A stretch of DNA of 64,000 nucleotides from Paenibacillus cremeus (GTDB taxonomy: Bacteria; Bacillota; Bacilli; Paenibacillales; NBRC-103111), in the NCBI RefSeq assembly GCF_007786445.1, contig NZ_VNJI01000037.1, forward strand, positions 1-64,000, in the 5' to 3' direction. Made by a program: the position numbers and the translations under genes. The notes beneath the pieces were generated by a model, which saw nothing but the letters and a program-made list of their open reading frames with translations, was not told the DNA's origin and ran no database searches. Below, in pieces: positions 33,858-42,959 of the stretch (its first letter is position 1; each line of letters opens with the position of its first letter).

Positions 33858-33991
33858 GTTGCAACTTTACTTCACGAAGTATAGAAGGAAAGTTGTCAAC
33901 CACGTTGCAATTGAACTCCGCAAGCCATCGAAGCTCAATTGCAACCACGTTGCAATTGAATTCGCGATGAATCGAATCCAATTGCAACCAC
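33858..33991. repeat. Array of three palindromic units separated by CAC
   Basis: Units at 33858-33903, 33904-33948 and 33949-33991 are 46, 45 and 43 bases. Units 2 and 3 have stems GTTGCAATTGA / TCAATTGCAAC and GTTGCAATTG / CAATTGCAAC; unit 1 is a diverged GTTGCAACTTT / AAAGTTGTCAAC. Each loop differs but contains CGAA, and each unit ends in CAC. It lies between dnaE and pgpA. The palindromic units, non-unique loops and absence of cas genes argue against CRISPR. Confidence 0.75.
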
Positions 33992-34035
33992 GTGAAGCGC
34001 TAATTACTGAAGGAATCGGAGGAGGCGTTGTTTCG

Positions 34036-34527
34036 ATGTCCCAGGAGCACATTATCGAATGCTTGGAGAAACGCGGCGTCACCATTAAGCAAATTGCCGA
34101 TATCGTCTATCAGCTGCAGCACCCGTATAACCCTGCGCTTACAGAGCAAGCCTGCAAGGACAGTGTGCTTTCCGTGCTTAAGAAACGGGAGGTACAGTAC
34201 GTGCTATACACCGGAATCGCGCTGGATGAGCTCGCGGAGAAGAAAGTGCTGCCGGAGCCGCTGCAGACGATCATGGAAACCGATGCCTCCTTGTACGGCG
34301 TCGATGAGACGCTTGCACTCGGCATCGTCCACGTGTACGGCATGATCGGCCTCACTAGCTTCGGCTACCTCGACAAGAGCAAGATCGGCGTCATCCGCGA
34401 GCTGAACGATCACCCAACGGGCATTCATGTGTTTCTGGATGACTTGATCTGCGGGCTTGCGGCGGCGGCATCGGCGCGAATCGCGCATGAGCATCAGGAC
34501 GAATTGGACAGCCTTTCGGCTCCGTGA
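34036..34527 (+). CDS. Phosphatidylglycerophosphatase A / YutG family
   Basis: The 163-residue protein follows the YutG pattern closely: CLEKRGVTIKQIADIVYQLQHPYNPALT, VLKKREVQYVLYTGIALDELAEKKVL, EPLQTIMETDASLYGVDETLALGIVHVYGMIGLTSFGYLDKSKIG, then HVFLDDLICGLAAAASARIAH. The family is related to phosphatidylglycerophosphatase A, which removes phosphate from phosphatidylglycerophosphate; the short Bacillales form is assigned by similarity only. CGGAGGAGG lies about ten bases before ATG 34036. The frame is open upstream through the palindrome array, but this extension has no ribosome site and encodes a repeated NHVAIE that just reflects the DNA repeats. Confidence 0.8.
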   Translation: MSQEHIIECLEKRGVTIKQIADIVYQLQHPYNPALTEQACKDSVLSVLKKREVQYVLYTGIALDELAEKKVLPEPLQTIMETDASLYGVDETLALGIVHVYGMIGLTSFGYLDKSKIGVIRELNDHPTGIHVFLDDLICGLAAAASARIAHEHQDELDSLSAP

Positions 34528-34548
34528 AGCCCAATATTTACCTTGAAT

Positions 34549-34630
34549 AGACCTCCCGGCTCACCGCAATGCTCGGTTGCGGGCAAAAGTGGAACTATGA
34601 TATCATTATTCCATTATGTTCGGGAGGTCT
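34549..34630 (+). promoter_or_regulatory. Long-range inverted repeat that includes a Shine-Dalgarno and a T-run
   Basis: AGACCTCCCG (34549-34558) is exactly complementary to CGGGAGGTCT (34621-34630), which contains the GGGAGG ribosome site of the gene at 34637 and is followed by six T residues. A smaller hairpin CCGCAA / TTGCGG lies inside. A transcript reading in from pgpA could form this stem, ending transcription or hiding the ribosome site. A possible promoter inside the loop (TTGCGG, 18 bases, TATCAT at 34601-34606) would make transcripts lacking the left arm. Confidence 0.5.
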
Positions 34631-34636
34631 TTTTTC

Positions 34637-34828
34637 ATGTGGACGGTAATTTACATCGCTCCGACCGCGAAAATTGCGGAAAGAATCAAGCAAAGGCTCA
34701 CGGAAGAGGGCTTTCTGGTACAAGTACGCGCAATCAACATGACGAAGAACCAATTCGAGATTTTGGTGCCCGAAGGTGAAGTGGAAGAGGTTCAAGAGGT
34801 GCTGAACTCCATTTTGCATAGATCGTAA
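34637..34828 (+). CDS. Small DUF2007-like (putative signal-transducing) protein
   Basis: The 63-residue alpha/beta protein (WTVIYIAPTAKIAERIKQRLTEEGFLVQVRAINM, then FEILVPEGEVEEVQEVLNSIL) reads like the ferredoxin-like DUF2007 domain found in small putative signalling proteins. No catalytic residues are evident. GGGAGG nine bases before ATG 34637 sets the start rather than 34616. It lies 56 bases before accD and may be part of the same transcript, as often seen in Bacillales. Confidence 0.6.
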   Translation: MWTVIYIAPTAKIAERIKQRLTEEGFLVQVRAINMTKNQFEILVPEGEVEEVQEVLNSILHRS

Positions 34829-34884
34829 CTCCTTATTGAGCCTTTGAAGATCAGGTTCAACTATTGTAAGGCGAGGTGTAGTTC

Positions 34885-35811
34885 ATGCAATTTAAAGATT
34901 TATTCCAGAAGAAAAGAAAATATGCTACCATTCCTTCAACGGACAGGCCTGTACAAAGCCGGGTAGTGGACGGGGCTGTGGACGTTCCTGAGGAACGCCC
35001 GAAGCGTGAAATCCCGGAAGGCCTGATGAACAAGTGCCCCAAGTGCGGGACGATCCAGTACAATAAAGAGCTGGACAAGAATCTGAAGGTTTGTACGGCT
35101 TGCGGATATCACTTCAAATTGAATGCGGTCGAACGGATTCAAATGATGATGGACGGCGGAGAGTTCCAAGAGTACGACAGTGAGATGGCGTCGGTGGATC
35201 CGCTCGGTTTTCCCGACTACCCAAAGAAATATAATAAGGCCGTCGAAGCGACCGGGATGAACGATGCCGTGATTACCGGGGAAGGCACAATTGGCGGATA
35301 CCGCTGTGTGCTGGCCGTAATGAGCTTCGATTTTATGGCGGGTACGCTCAGCTCAGTCGTGGGCGAGAAGGTAACCCGGGCCGTGGAGCAGGCAATCGAG
35401 AAGAAGCTGCCGATCATTATTTTTTCCACGTCGGGCGGCGCACGGATGCAGGAGAGCATTCTCTCTCTGATGCAGATGGCCAAGACGAGTGCTGCAATTG
35501 CCAAGCTGAATGAGCTGGGCGGGCTGTATATTTCCGTCATAACGGACCCTACCTATGGAGGGGTTACGGCCAGCTATGCGATGCTTGGTGATTTTGTAAT
35601 TGCCGAGCCGGCTGCAGCGTTCGGCTTTGCGGGACCTCGGGTCATCGAGCAGACGATTCGCCAGAAGCTGCCGGACAATTTCCAAACGGCGGAACTGAAC
35701 TTAAAGTACGGTCAGGTCGATATGGTCGTGCCACGCAAAGAGCTGCGCGGCATGCTCGCCCAATTGCTTGGCTTGCATACAGTGAAGGAGGAGACAGCTA
35801 GTGGCAAATGA
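34885..35811 (+). CDS. accD: Acetyl-CoA carboxylase carboxyltransferase beta subunit
   Basis: The 308-residue protein has an N-terminal C4 zinc finger (Cys51, Cys54, Cys70, Cys73) followed by the crotonase-fold carboxyltransferase domain ([62 protein letters not shown]). With AccA it transfers the carboxyl group from biotin to acetyl-CoA to make malonyl-CoA for fatty acid synthesis. GGCGAGGTG is the ribosome site. Its last 11 bases overlap accA, so the two subunits are coupled. accB and accC are not in the window. Confidence 0.96.
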   Translation: MQFKDLFQKKRKYATIPSTDRPVQSRVVDGAVDVPEERPKREIPEGLMNKCPKCGTIQYNKELDKNLKVCTACGYHFKLNAVERIQMMMDGGEFQEYDSEMASVDPLGFPDYPKKYNKAVEATGMNDAVITGEGTIGGYRCVLAVMSFDFMAGTLSSVVGEKVTRAVEQAIEKKLPIIIFSTSGGARMQESILSLMQMAKTSAAIAKLNELGGLYISVITDPTYGGVTASYAMLGDFVIAEPAAAFGFAGPRVIEQTIRQKLPDNFQTAELNLKYGQVDMVVPRKELRGMLAQLLGLHTVKEETASGK

Positions 35812-36781
35812 ATTGCCTTTTGAGCAGCCTCTTGTCGAACTGCGCGGGAAGATTGAAGAGCTGAAGAAATTCAGCACGGACAAGCAGATCGATTTCTCCG
35901 ACGAAATCGCTCGTCTGGAGCAGCGCTATGAGCAGCTGGAGTCTGACTTGTACAAAAATTTAAGCGTCAAGCAAAAGATGCAGCTGGCCAGACACCCGCA
36001 GCGTCCGACGACGCTCGATTTGATCCAGCATATTTTCACGGATTTCATTGAGCTGCATGGCGACCGTCTCTATGGAGACGATCAGGCGATTGTCGGCGGA
36101 ATCGGTCGATTGAATGGCGTTCCAGTAACGGTTGTTGGGCACCAGAAAGGGAAAGATACGAAAGACAACATTTCCCGCCATTTCGGTATGCCGCATCCGG
36201 AGGGCTTCCGCAAGGGGCTTCGCTTTATGAAGCAGGCTAACAAATTCAAACGTCCGATCATCACCTTTATCGATACGCCGGGAGCTTACCCGGGCAGTGC
36301 GGCAGAGGAACGGGGACAAGGCGAAGCGATCGCACGCAATCTGATGGAGATGGCCTCCTTCGGCGTGCCGATTTTGTGCGTGGTCGTCGGCGAAGGCGGC
36401 AGCGGCGGAGCGCTTGCGCTTGCTCTGGGTAACCGTGTATTTATGCTCGAGAATGCGATCTATTCGGTCATCAGTCCGGAGGGCGCAGCCTCGATTTTAT
36501 ATAAAGATGCTTCAAAATCGATGGAAGCGGCAGAAGCGATGAAAATAACGGCTGAAGAAGTGCTCAAGCTCGGTGTCATCGACGAAATCATACCTGAACC
36601 GAAGGGCGGAGCTCATCGGGATGTTGCTGTTCAGGCTGAGGCGATCAAGCGCGTTTTGTGGACGCATTTGCAGGAATTGTCGAAATTCGCGGAGAATGAA
36701 TTAGTCGAAGACCGTTATAATAAATTCAGACAACTCGGTCGCTTCACAACCATTCAGGAGGGTAATCCAAACCATGCGTAA
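35801..36781 (+). CDS. accA: Acetyl-CoA carboxylase carboxyltransferase alpha subunit
   Basis: The 326-residue protein is the partner of AccD. It has the N-terminal helical segment ([20 protein letters not shown]) and the carboxyltransferase core ([74 protein letters not shown]). It starts at GTG 35801 after AAGGAGGAG inside accD. It overlaps pyk by eight bases. In many Bacillales pfkA lies between accA and pyk; here there is no room for it. Confidence 0.96.
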   Translation: MANELPFEQPLVELRGKIEELKKFSTDKQIDFSDEIARLEQRYEQLESDLYKNLSVKQKMQLARHPQRPTTLDLIQHIFTDFIELHGDRLYGDDQAIVGGIGRLNGVPVTVVGHQKGKDTKDNISRHFGMPHPEGFRKGLRFMKQANKFKRPIITFIDTPGAYPGSAAEERGQGEAIARNLMEMASFGVPILCVVVGEGGSGGALALALGNRVFMLENAIYSVISPEGAASILYKDASKSMEAAEAMKITAEEVLKLGVIDEIIPEPKGGAHRDVAVQAEAIKRVLWTHLQELSKFAENELVEDRYNKFRQLGRFTTIQEGNPNHA

Positions 36782-38534
36782 AACCAAGATTGTTTGTACG
36801 ATCGGTCCAGTGAGCGAATCGCTGGACATGTTTAAGAAATTAATTGAAGCCGGGATGAACGTCGCTCGGCTTAACTTCTCTCACGGTGACTTTGAGGAGC
36901 ATGGCAACCGAATTAAGAACGTGCGCCAGGCTTGTCAGGAAATGGGCGGCAGAACCGTTGCGATTTTGCTGGACACTAAGGGACCAGAGATCCGCACAGG
37001 GAAATTGAAGGGCGACCAAAAGGTAGAGCTGGTTCAAGATAGCATGATCACGCTCACAACCGAAGAGATCGAAGGCGACGCAGAGCGCGTTTATATTACA
37101 TACAAGGACCTGTACAAAGATGTGAAGATCGGCTCCACGATCTTAATCGACGACGGTCTGATCGGCCTGACTGTAGAAGACATCCGCGGTACGGATATCG
37201 TCTGCCGCATTAAGAACGGCGGATTGCTCGGCGGGAAGAAAGGCGTTAACGTGCCTGGTGTCAAAATCAACCTGCCAGGGATTACGGAGAAGGATGCCAA
37301 CGATATCATTTTCGGTATCGAGCAGGGTGTAGACTTCATCGCGGCTTCTTTCGTACGTAAAGCCAGCGACGTCATCGAAATCCGCGAAATCCTGGAGCGT
37401 CACAACGCGACGCATATCCAGATCATTTCGAAGATCGAGAACCAAGAAGGCGTGGACAACCTGGACGAAATTCTCGAGGTTTCCGACGGCTTGATGGTAG
37501 CGCGCGGCGACTTGGGCGTAGAAATTCCAGCTGAAGATGTGCCAATCGTGCAAAAAGCGATGATCAAGAAATGTAACCAAGCCGGCAAGCCGGTTATTAC
37601 GGCTACGATGATGCTCGATTCGATGCAGCGCAACCCGCGTCCAACTCGCGCAGAAGCAAGTGACGTGGCGAACGCGATCTTCGACGGCTCGGATTCCGTC
37701 ATGCTGTCCGGTGAAACGGCAGCCGGGAAATACCCGATCGAATCCGTTCTGACGATGGCCCGCATTGCTGAACGTGCTGAAACGGCATTGGAGCATCGCG
37801 AAATTTTCATTCGTCAAAGCAACGCGCAGCAAAAGACGGTAACGGAAGCGATCAGCCAAGCGGTAGCGAACTCCGCCTTGGATCTGGATGCGAAAGCGAT
37901 CCTGACATCCACAGAGAGCGGCTATACAGCACGCATGGTATCCAAGTATCGTCCGAAGGCGCCGATCATCGCAGTTACGCCGGACGAGCGTGTGCTTCGC
38001 CGTTTGTCCCTGGTATGGGGCGTTATTCCAGTTAAAGGAGAGCATTGCGACTCCACTGACCAATTGTTCGAGCATGCGGTCGATATGAGCTTGAAGACAG
38101 GTCATGTCAGCCTCGGCGACCTCGTGGTCATTACGGCAGGCGTGCCGGTTGGCCGCTCCGGAACGACTAACCTGATCAAGGTACACCAAATCGGCGAAAT
38201 GATCGCCAAGGGCCAAGGCATCGGCACACAGATCGCAACTGGCAAAGTCGTGACTGCCCGCACTGCAGAAGAAGCGAATGCCAAGGCCTCCGAAGGCTGC
38301 ATCTTGGTTACCGTGACGACGGATAAAGATTACATGCCGGCATTCCAAAAGGCTGCTGCGGTCATTACCGAAACGGGGGGCATTACGTCCCATGCGGCCG
38401 TTGTAGGAATCAGCCTCAGCAAGCCGGTCATCGTTGGCGTGGAGAACGTAACGGAAATTTTGAAGGATGGAGCCGAGGTTTCGATCTATCCGGAAGTGGG
38501 CGTGATCTACTCCGGTCGGGCTCGCGTATTGTAA
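36774..38534 (+). CDS. pyk: Pyruvate kinase with C-terminal PEP-utilising domain
   Basis: The 586-residue glycolytic enzyme converts phosphoenolpyruvate and ADP to pyruvate and ATP. Core motifs are [55 protein letters not shown] (active-site Lys), [12 protein letters not shown] and [23 protein letters not shown]. The extra C-terminal domain (about 505-586; [22 protein letters not shown]) is the PEP-utilisation swivel segment typical of Bacillus-type Pyk. CAGGAGGG inside accA is the ribosome site. It is last in accD-accA-pyk, and a strong terminator follows. Confidence 0.97.
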   Translation: MRKTKIVCTIGPVSESLDMFKKLIEAGMNVARLNFSHGDFEEHGNRIKNVRQACQEMGGRTVAILLDTKGPEIRTGKLKGDQKVELVQDSMITLTTEEIEGDAERVYITYKDLYKDVKIGSTILIDDGLIGLTVEDIRGTDIVCRIKNGGLLGGKKGVNVPGVKINLPGITEKDANDIIFGIEQGVDFIAASFVRKASDVIEIREILERHNATHIQIISKIENQEGVDNLDEILEVSDGLMVARGDLGVEIPAEDVPIVQKAMIKKCNQAGKPVITATMMLDSMQRNPRPTRAEASDVANAIFDGSDSVMLSGETAAGKYPIESVLTMARIAERAETALEHREIFIRQSNAQQKTVTEAISQAVANSALDLDAKAILTSTESGYTARMVSKYRPKAPIIAVTPDERVLRRLSLVWGVIPVKGEHCDSTDQLFEHAVDMSLKTGHVSLGDLVVITAGVPVGRSGTTNLIKVHQIGEMIAKGQGIGTQIATGKVVTARTAEEANAKASEGCILVTVTTDKDYMPAFQKAAAVITETGGITSHAAVVGISLSKPVIVGVENVTEILKDGAEVSIYPEVGVIYSGRARVL

Positions 38535-38553
38535 TTTCAACTATATGAACATC

Positions 38554-38592
38554 AAGAGAGCGAAATCGAATACCGGTTTCGCTCTCTTTTTT
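38554..38592 (+). terminator. Terminator of accD-accA-pyk
   Basis: The stem AAGAGAGCGAAA / TTTCGCTCTCTT is followed by T residues, 20 bases after the pyk stop. Confidence 0.88.
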
Positions 38593-38638
38593 GAGGTCAG
38601 GTCAAGCTGCTGATAAGCCTAGGGGGAACATAATCCAC

Positions 38639-39064
38639 ATGGAATGGTTCAAACATGAGCTGCGTGTCCGCTATCAGGAAACCGATCAGATGGGCGTCGT
38701 GTATCATGCCAATTACTTGAATTGGTTTGAAATCGGCCGAACGGAAATGATCCGGCAGCTGGGGATGGATTACCGGACGCTAGAGGAGAAGGGGCTGCTG
38801 CTGCCGGTTATCGAAGCGGAGCTGAAGTTTCGCCAGCCGGCCCGTTACGATGACGAAATCACGCTGTATACGCGGATAGTGGACTATACGAACCTTCGCC
38901 TGCAATTTATAAACGAAATTAGGCGCGGGAATGATCTGCTGGTGAGCGGGGGCACAAAGCACCTGTGGGTGGGGCGCGACTGGAAGCCCAAACGGATCGA
39001 CCGGGAAGCCCCGGAGCTGTACGCCCTGCTGCAGAATATAAAATTTACGAATCAGGAAGCTTAA
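38639..39064 (+). CDS. Hot-dog fold acyl-CoA thioesterase (YbgC/FadM-like)
   Basis: The 141-residue protein has the 4-hydroxybenzoyl-CoA thioesterase pattern: RVRYQETDQMGVVYHANYLNWFEIGRTEMIRQLG, with catalytic Asp in the TDQMG segment and His/Asn in YHANYL. It hydrolyses short or medium acyl-CoA. ATG 38639 follows AGGGGGAAC at a slightly long spacing; the frame is open to 38591 but without a better ribosome site. It lies between the pyk terminator and the ppk promoter, so is probably monocistronic. Confidence 0.85.
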   Translation: MEWFKHELRVRYQETDQMGVVYHANYLNWFEIGRTEMIRQLGMDYRTLEEKGLLLPVIEAELKFRQPARYDDEITLYTRIVDYTNLRLQFINEIRRGNDLLVSGGTKHLWVGRDWKPKRIDREAPELYALLQNIKFTNQEA

Positions 39065-39075
39065 ATCCGAGAATC

Positions 39076-39092
39076 TTTACATAAAATTTACA
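39076..39092 (+). promoter_or_regulatory. PHO-box-like direct repeats upstream of ppk
   Basis: TTTACA at 39076-39081 and TTTACA at 39087-39092 start exactly 11 bases apart, as in PhoP-binding TT(A/C/T)ACA repeats of Bacillus. Possible -10 sequences (TAACAT near 39110, TATGAT at 39124) follow without a good -35, as expected of an activated promoter. The window also encodes phoR-phoP. Confidence 0.55.
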
Positions 39093-39198
39093 AAACACCG
39101 TTCTTCCACTAACATTGTCGAATTATGATGAAAGAAAAGCGTTGGATTTCGGGCTTCGAATGACCAAAACGCACGATACCATGGAGGTTTAGATTACG

Positions 39199-41286
39199 AT
39201 GAACACCGTAGCTCGGGAAACGGCAAACAACTATTTGAACCGGGATTTAAGCTGGGTGGAATTCAACTGGCGTGTGCTGGAGGAAGCGCAGGATCCGACT
39301 ACTCCGCTGTTAGAGCGGGTGAAGTTTCTCTCAATCGTATCTTCGAATCTGGACGAGTTTATGAGCGTTCGTGTGGCGGGCATTAAGGATCAGCTGAAGG
39401 CAGGCTATACGAAGAAGGATTTTACAGGCTACACCCCCGCAGGGCTGTTCAAGCGCATCATGAAGCGGTCCGCCAAAATGGTGGGAGAGCAATACAAAAC
39501 CTTCCGCGACATTGTGAGACAGCTGGCCAAAGAAGACATTTTGTTCAGCGATTACGAGGACTTGAATCAAACCCAGCGCAAAGCGATGGATGAATATTAT
39601 CATGAAATTGTGTTTCCGGTTCTGACTCCGATGGCGGTCGATCAGGCGCGTCCTTTTCCGCTAGTACATACGCAGGCACTTTATTTGGCTGTCCTGCTGA
39701 TGAAAGAGGGAGATGACCCGGAGGATGAGCCGTATTTTGCCATTGTGCAGGTGCCGTCCAATCTGTCCCGCTATATTCCGATTCCCGGGCGCACGAACAG
39801 CAAGAAACACGAGTTCATTCTGATGGAAGAGTTGATCGAGCACCATATCCAGACGCTGTTCAGCGGCTACATTCCGCTCTCTGTGCATGGCTTCAGGCTG
39901 ACACGGAACGCGGACCTGTCCTTGAATGAAGAAGGCGCGGAGGACTTGCTGGAGGAGATCGAAACTCAGCTGCGCAAACGTCGCTGGGGCGACCCGGTCC
40001 GGCTGGAAGTGCAGAAAGGCATCCATCCATATGCGTTGACGCAGCTGATGGAAGAGTTCGAGATTTCGGAAAACATTTTTGAAATTGACGGTCCGCTCGA
40101 TCTGACCTATTTCATGAAGCTGGCCGGCTCGCTGCAAGGCTATGAGCATTTGCGCTACAAGCCGATTGAACCGGAATATCCGGCGGAGCTCGATGATACG
40201 GACGATCTGTTCCAAAAGCTGAGGCAGCAGGATGTACTGGTATATCATCCGTACGAATCGTTCGATGCCGTGACGGATTTCGTCTGCCAGGCGGCGTACG
40301 ACCCTCAAGTGCTCGCGATCAAAATGACGCTATACCGCGTGAGCGGCAACTCGCCTCTTATTCAAGCGCTGGCGCGTGCGGCGGAGTCTGGCAAGCAGGT
40401 GACGGTGGTCGTGGAGCTGAAAGCACGGTTTGACGAGGAGCGGAACATCGCGTGGGCTAGAAAGCTGGAGCAGTCGGGCTGCCATGTCGTTTATGGCTTG
40501 GTCGGCCTCAAAACACACGCCAAAATTACGCTCGTCGTTCGCCAAGAAGCGGATGGACTGCGCCGCTATGTGCATGTGGGCACAGGCAACTATAATGATA
40601 ACACCGCGAAGCTGTATACGGATGTGGGGCTGTTTACTTCCCATAAGGTGATCGGGGAGGACGCCTCCGCCTTGTTCAATGAGGTGACTGGCTACTCCGC
40701 GCCGCACAATTGGAAGGCCTTTGGCGTGGCTCCTACAGATATGAAGGATAAGCTGTTTGAAAAGATCCGCCGTGAAGCGAAGCACGCCGCAGAAGGGAAG
40801 CCGGCACGCATTATTGCCAAGTTCAACGCCTTGTCCAATCAAGACATGGTGGATGTGCTGTATGAGGCTTCTCAAGCAGGGGTCAAAATCGATCTTGTCG
40901 TCCGGGGCGTGTGCTGTTTGCGTCCTGGAGTACCAGGGTTAAGCGAGCATATTACCGTACGCAGCGTCGTCGATCGCTTTTTGGAGCATTCCCGCATCTT
41001 TTATTTCGAAAATGGCGGTGAGCCTGAGGTTTACATTGCCAGTGCAGACTGGATGACCCGTAACTTGACCCGCCGAGTTGAGCTGATGTGCCCGGTGGTC
41101 GATAAAAACATTCAGCAATCGCTGATTCGCATTCTGCAGCTGAGCTGGGAGGACAATGTAAAAGCCCGCCAGCTGATGCCTAGCGGGTTGTATGAGCGGG
41201 TGAAAGCGAGCGGCGAGCCGCCGCTGCGCAGCCAATTTGAAGCCATGCGAATCAGTTCGTGGAAAGCGTTGGCTCAAGAAGTGTAA
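39199..41286 (+). CDS. ppk: Polyphosphate kinase 1
   Basis: The 695-residue enzyme polymerises the ATP gamma-phosphate into inorganic polyphosphate. N-terminal domain: YLNRDLSWVEFNWRVLEEA, FLSIVSSNLDEFMSVRVAG. Phospholipase-D-like catalytic domains: HPYESFDAVTDFV, AIKMTLYRVSGNSPLIQAL, VVELKARFDEERNIAWARKLE, GLKTHAKITLVVR (HxK motif with the autophosphorylated His), YVHVGTGNYNDNTAKLYTDVGLFT and the second HxK-type region near YIASADWMTRNLTRRVE. GGAGG lies 14 bases before the ATG. Its 3' end overlaps the 3' end of the convergent ppx by 35 bases. Confidence 0.97.
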   Translation: MNTVARETANNYLNRDLSWVEFNWRVLEEAQDPTTPLLERVKFLSIVSSNLDEFMSVRVAGIKDQLKAGYTKKDFTGYTPAGLFKRIMKRSAKMVGEQYKTFRDIVRQLAKEDILFSDYEDLNQTQRKAMDEYYHEIVFPVLTPMAVDQARPFPLVHTQALYLAVLLMKEGDDPEDEPYFAIVQVPSNLSRYIPIPGRTNSKKHEFILMEELIEHHIQTLFSGYIPLSVHGFRLTRNADLSLNEEGAEDLLEEIETQLRKRRWGDPVRLEVQKGIHPYALTQLMEEFEISENIFEIDGPLDLTYFMKLAGSLQGYEHLRYKPIEPEYPAELDDTDDLFQKLRQQDVLVYHPYESFDAVTDFVCQAAYDPQVLAIKMTLYRVSGNSPLIQALARAAESGKQVTVVVELKARFDEERNIAWARKLEQSGCHVVYGLVGLKTHAKITLVVRQEADGLRRYVHVGTGNYNDNTAKLYTDVGLFTSHKVIGEDASALFNEVTGYSAPHNWKAFGVAPTDMKDKLFEKIRREAKHAAEGKPARIIAKFNALSNQDMVDVLYEASQAGVKIDLVVRGVCCLRPGVPGLSEHITVRSVVDRFLEHSRIFYFENGGEPEVYIASADWMTRNLTRRVELMCPVVDKNIQQSLIRILQLSWEDNVKARQLMPSGLYERVKASGEPPLRSQFEAMRISSWKALAQEV

Positions 41287-42811
41287 CCTGGGTTTGAATT
41301 GGAATACCCCAAGCCTTCTTAAATTCTTTAAGTAAACCTTCGACCTCTCTGCATTCGGCAGAGGGGTCGTGTTTGGTTTGCAGCTGCAGCTGCAAGGAGC
41401 CGCCCTCCGACACGACGCGAGTAAGCTCGAACGGCTGAGTCTCGCTGATATCCAATGCGATCGACAGCCGGAGCAAGAACCCCAAGCGAGCAATGAGATC
41501 CACATCGGATTCTTGCAAAATGTCTTTGTACGGCACATATTGCTGCTTGGTTCGCGGTTTCGTTTTGAAGGTGGCTATGAAGGCGGCCAGCAGAATCTCT
41601 CTATGGCTGAGCCCGTCAATCCGCGTATTGGCGATCATGTGGAACGAATGCTTGGCATACTGATAGTAGTTTATTGAAGCGCCGATTCGGTACAGCTTTG
41701 CTGCCGTTTGCAGGCACAGACGAATTCTCGAGTCGTATTTATGCAAGCCGGCATTCGCCGCGGCGTCATAGAGCATTAATGCGGTCTCGCAGACAAAGGC
41801 ACTATGTGCAGGCGGAGCAGTGGAATGCAAGGCCAGCAGGTTATCGACACTGCGCTCCGCCACAGGGCGGTTAGCTTCCGCGGCATCGGTTTGCTCGAAG
41901 CTTTCGAAGAACAAGCCGTCCCTCAGGCCCGCACCGCTTACCACGTAATGCTTAGCGCCAGTCGCTTGAAAGAGCGTGTGTAAAATGAGCAGGCCAGGAA
42001 CGATGATATCGTGCCGGTCTTTGGCTAAGCCGTCAACCTTCTTGCGTTTTTCACCCGAAAGCTTGGTGAGCCAATGCACCAGCTCATCCATATCGGCTGC
42101 AGAAATGATATAGTTATGGGTCGTTTGCAAGGAATATTTTTTCTTGCGCTGATTGATTTTACATAGCGTTCGAATCGCGCCTCCTAGACCGACAAGCGGC
42201 AGCCCTGACGCTTCTTTGATCCACGGCTCCTGAGCAAACGCTTGCTCAGCCATGGCACGGATGCTGCGCAGCTGCTCCTCTTGAAATTCGCCGTTAGGGG
42301 CGAATTTGCGTGTCGTGTTGACCGCGCCGAACGGGAAGGACATGCTGCGAAGGCGCTTACCCTCGCGGAATAAGGAAACCTCGGTGCTGCCGCCGCCGAT
42401 GTCGACCAGAAACCCATCGGGAATATCCATCGTATGAGCCATGCCTAGAAATCCGATGCGGGCCTCGTCTTCACCCGATAAGATCTCGATTGGGAAGCCG
42501 GTTGCCCGGGAGAGCTGATCTACGATCTCTTGTGAATTGGTTGCATTGCGAATGGCGGCGGTGGCGGCCACTCGACATTTCTCCACTCCATGAGCGAGGC
42601 AGATCCGTTTAAAATGCATTAAAGTGCTGATGAGCCGCTCAATTTCCGACGGGGGAAGCGATCCGTCCGCAGCAATCCGCCCACTGAGCCTGGCGGATTC
42701 TTTGAATTCGCTGATCACGCGGTACGCACCGTTTTTTCGTTGCTCATAGATCGCGAGTCGAATCGAGTTGGAGCCGATATCGATGATACCAATGCTGCAG
42801 CTGATGTCCAT
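41252..42811 (-). CDS. ppx: Exopolyphosphatase (Ppx/GppA family)
   Basis: The 519-residue protein degrades polyphosphate from the chain end (or pppGpp in the GppA sense). The actin-like ATPase fold is clear: GIIDIGSNSIRLAIYE, ATAAIRNATNSQEIV, GEDEARIGFLGMAH, FLVDIGGGSTEVSLF, GAVNTTRKF, then GLGGAIRTL. A C-terminal HD-like helical domain follows (from about residue 310). CAGGGGG lies before the ATG. The promoter and an operator-like palindrome are upstream. Pairing with ppk balances synthesis and breakdown of polyphosphate. Confidence 0.94.
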   Translation of the reverse strand: MDISCSIGIIDIGSNSIRLAIYEQRKNGAYRVISEFKESARLSGRIAADGSLPPSEIERLISTLMHFKRICLAHGVEKCRVAATAAIRNATNSQEIVDQLSRATGFPIEILSGEDEARIGFLGMAHTMDIPDGFLVDIGGGSTEVSLFREGKRLRSMSFPFGAVNTTRKFAPNGEFQEEQLRSIRAMAEQAFAQEPWIKEASGLPLVGLGGAIRTLCKINQRKKKYSLQTTHNYIISAADMDELVHWLTKLSGEKRKKVDGLAKDRHDIIVPGLLILHTLFQATGAKHYVVSGAGLRDGLFFESFEQTDAAEANRPVAERSVDNLLALHSTAPPAHSAFVCETALMLYDAAANAGLHKYDSRIRLCLQTAAKLYRIGASINYYQYAKHSFHMIANTRIDGLSHREILLAAFIATFKTKPRTKQQYVPYKDILQESDVDLIARLGFLLRLSIALDISETQPFELTRVVSEGGSLQLQLQTKHDPSAECREVEGLLKEFKKAWGIPIQTQVTLLEPTLSTN

Positions 42812-42832
42812 AAGCCAAACCCCCTGTTTCCT

Positions 42833-42876
42833 AAACCTATAGGTTTTATTTTATCATCCTTTCCCGGCACGTCCAA
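42833..42876 (-). promoter_or_regulatory. Sigma-A promoter of ppx with palindrome at the start site
   Basis: Minus-strand TTGGAC (42876-42871), exactly 17 bases, TAAAAT (42853-42848). The predicted start site near 42841 falls inside the perfect 14-base palindrome AAACCTATAGGTTT (42833-42846), the position of a repressor operator. Confidence 0.65.
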
Positions 42877-42959
42877 GTGACAGCTAGCTACCCCGATTGC
42901 TAGATTGACTCTGCTATTTTCCGAGGGTAAAATTAAAGGAGTACGGGAGGGGGCTAGTT

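Noticed and set aside
33858-33991. A small CRISPR array
   Set aside because: The units are themselves palindromes with related loops, only three units exist, and no cas genes are nearby.
33859-34035. N-terminal extension of the pgpA-like protein
   Set aside because: The extension is a translation of the palindrome array, lacks a ribosome site, and the conserved family sequence begins after ATG 34036.
37143-38540. A 465-codon frame antisense to pyk
   Set aside because: Shadow of the biased codon use of pyruvate kinase; no domain and no ribosome site.
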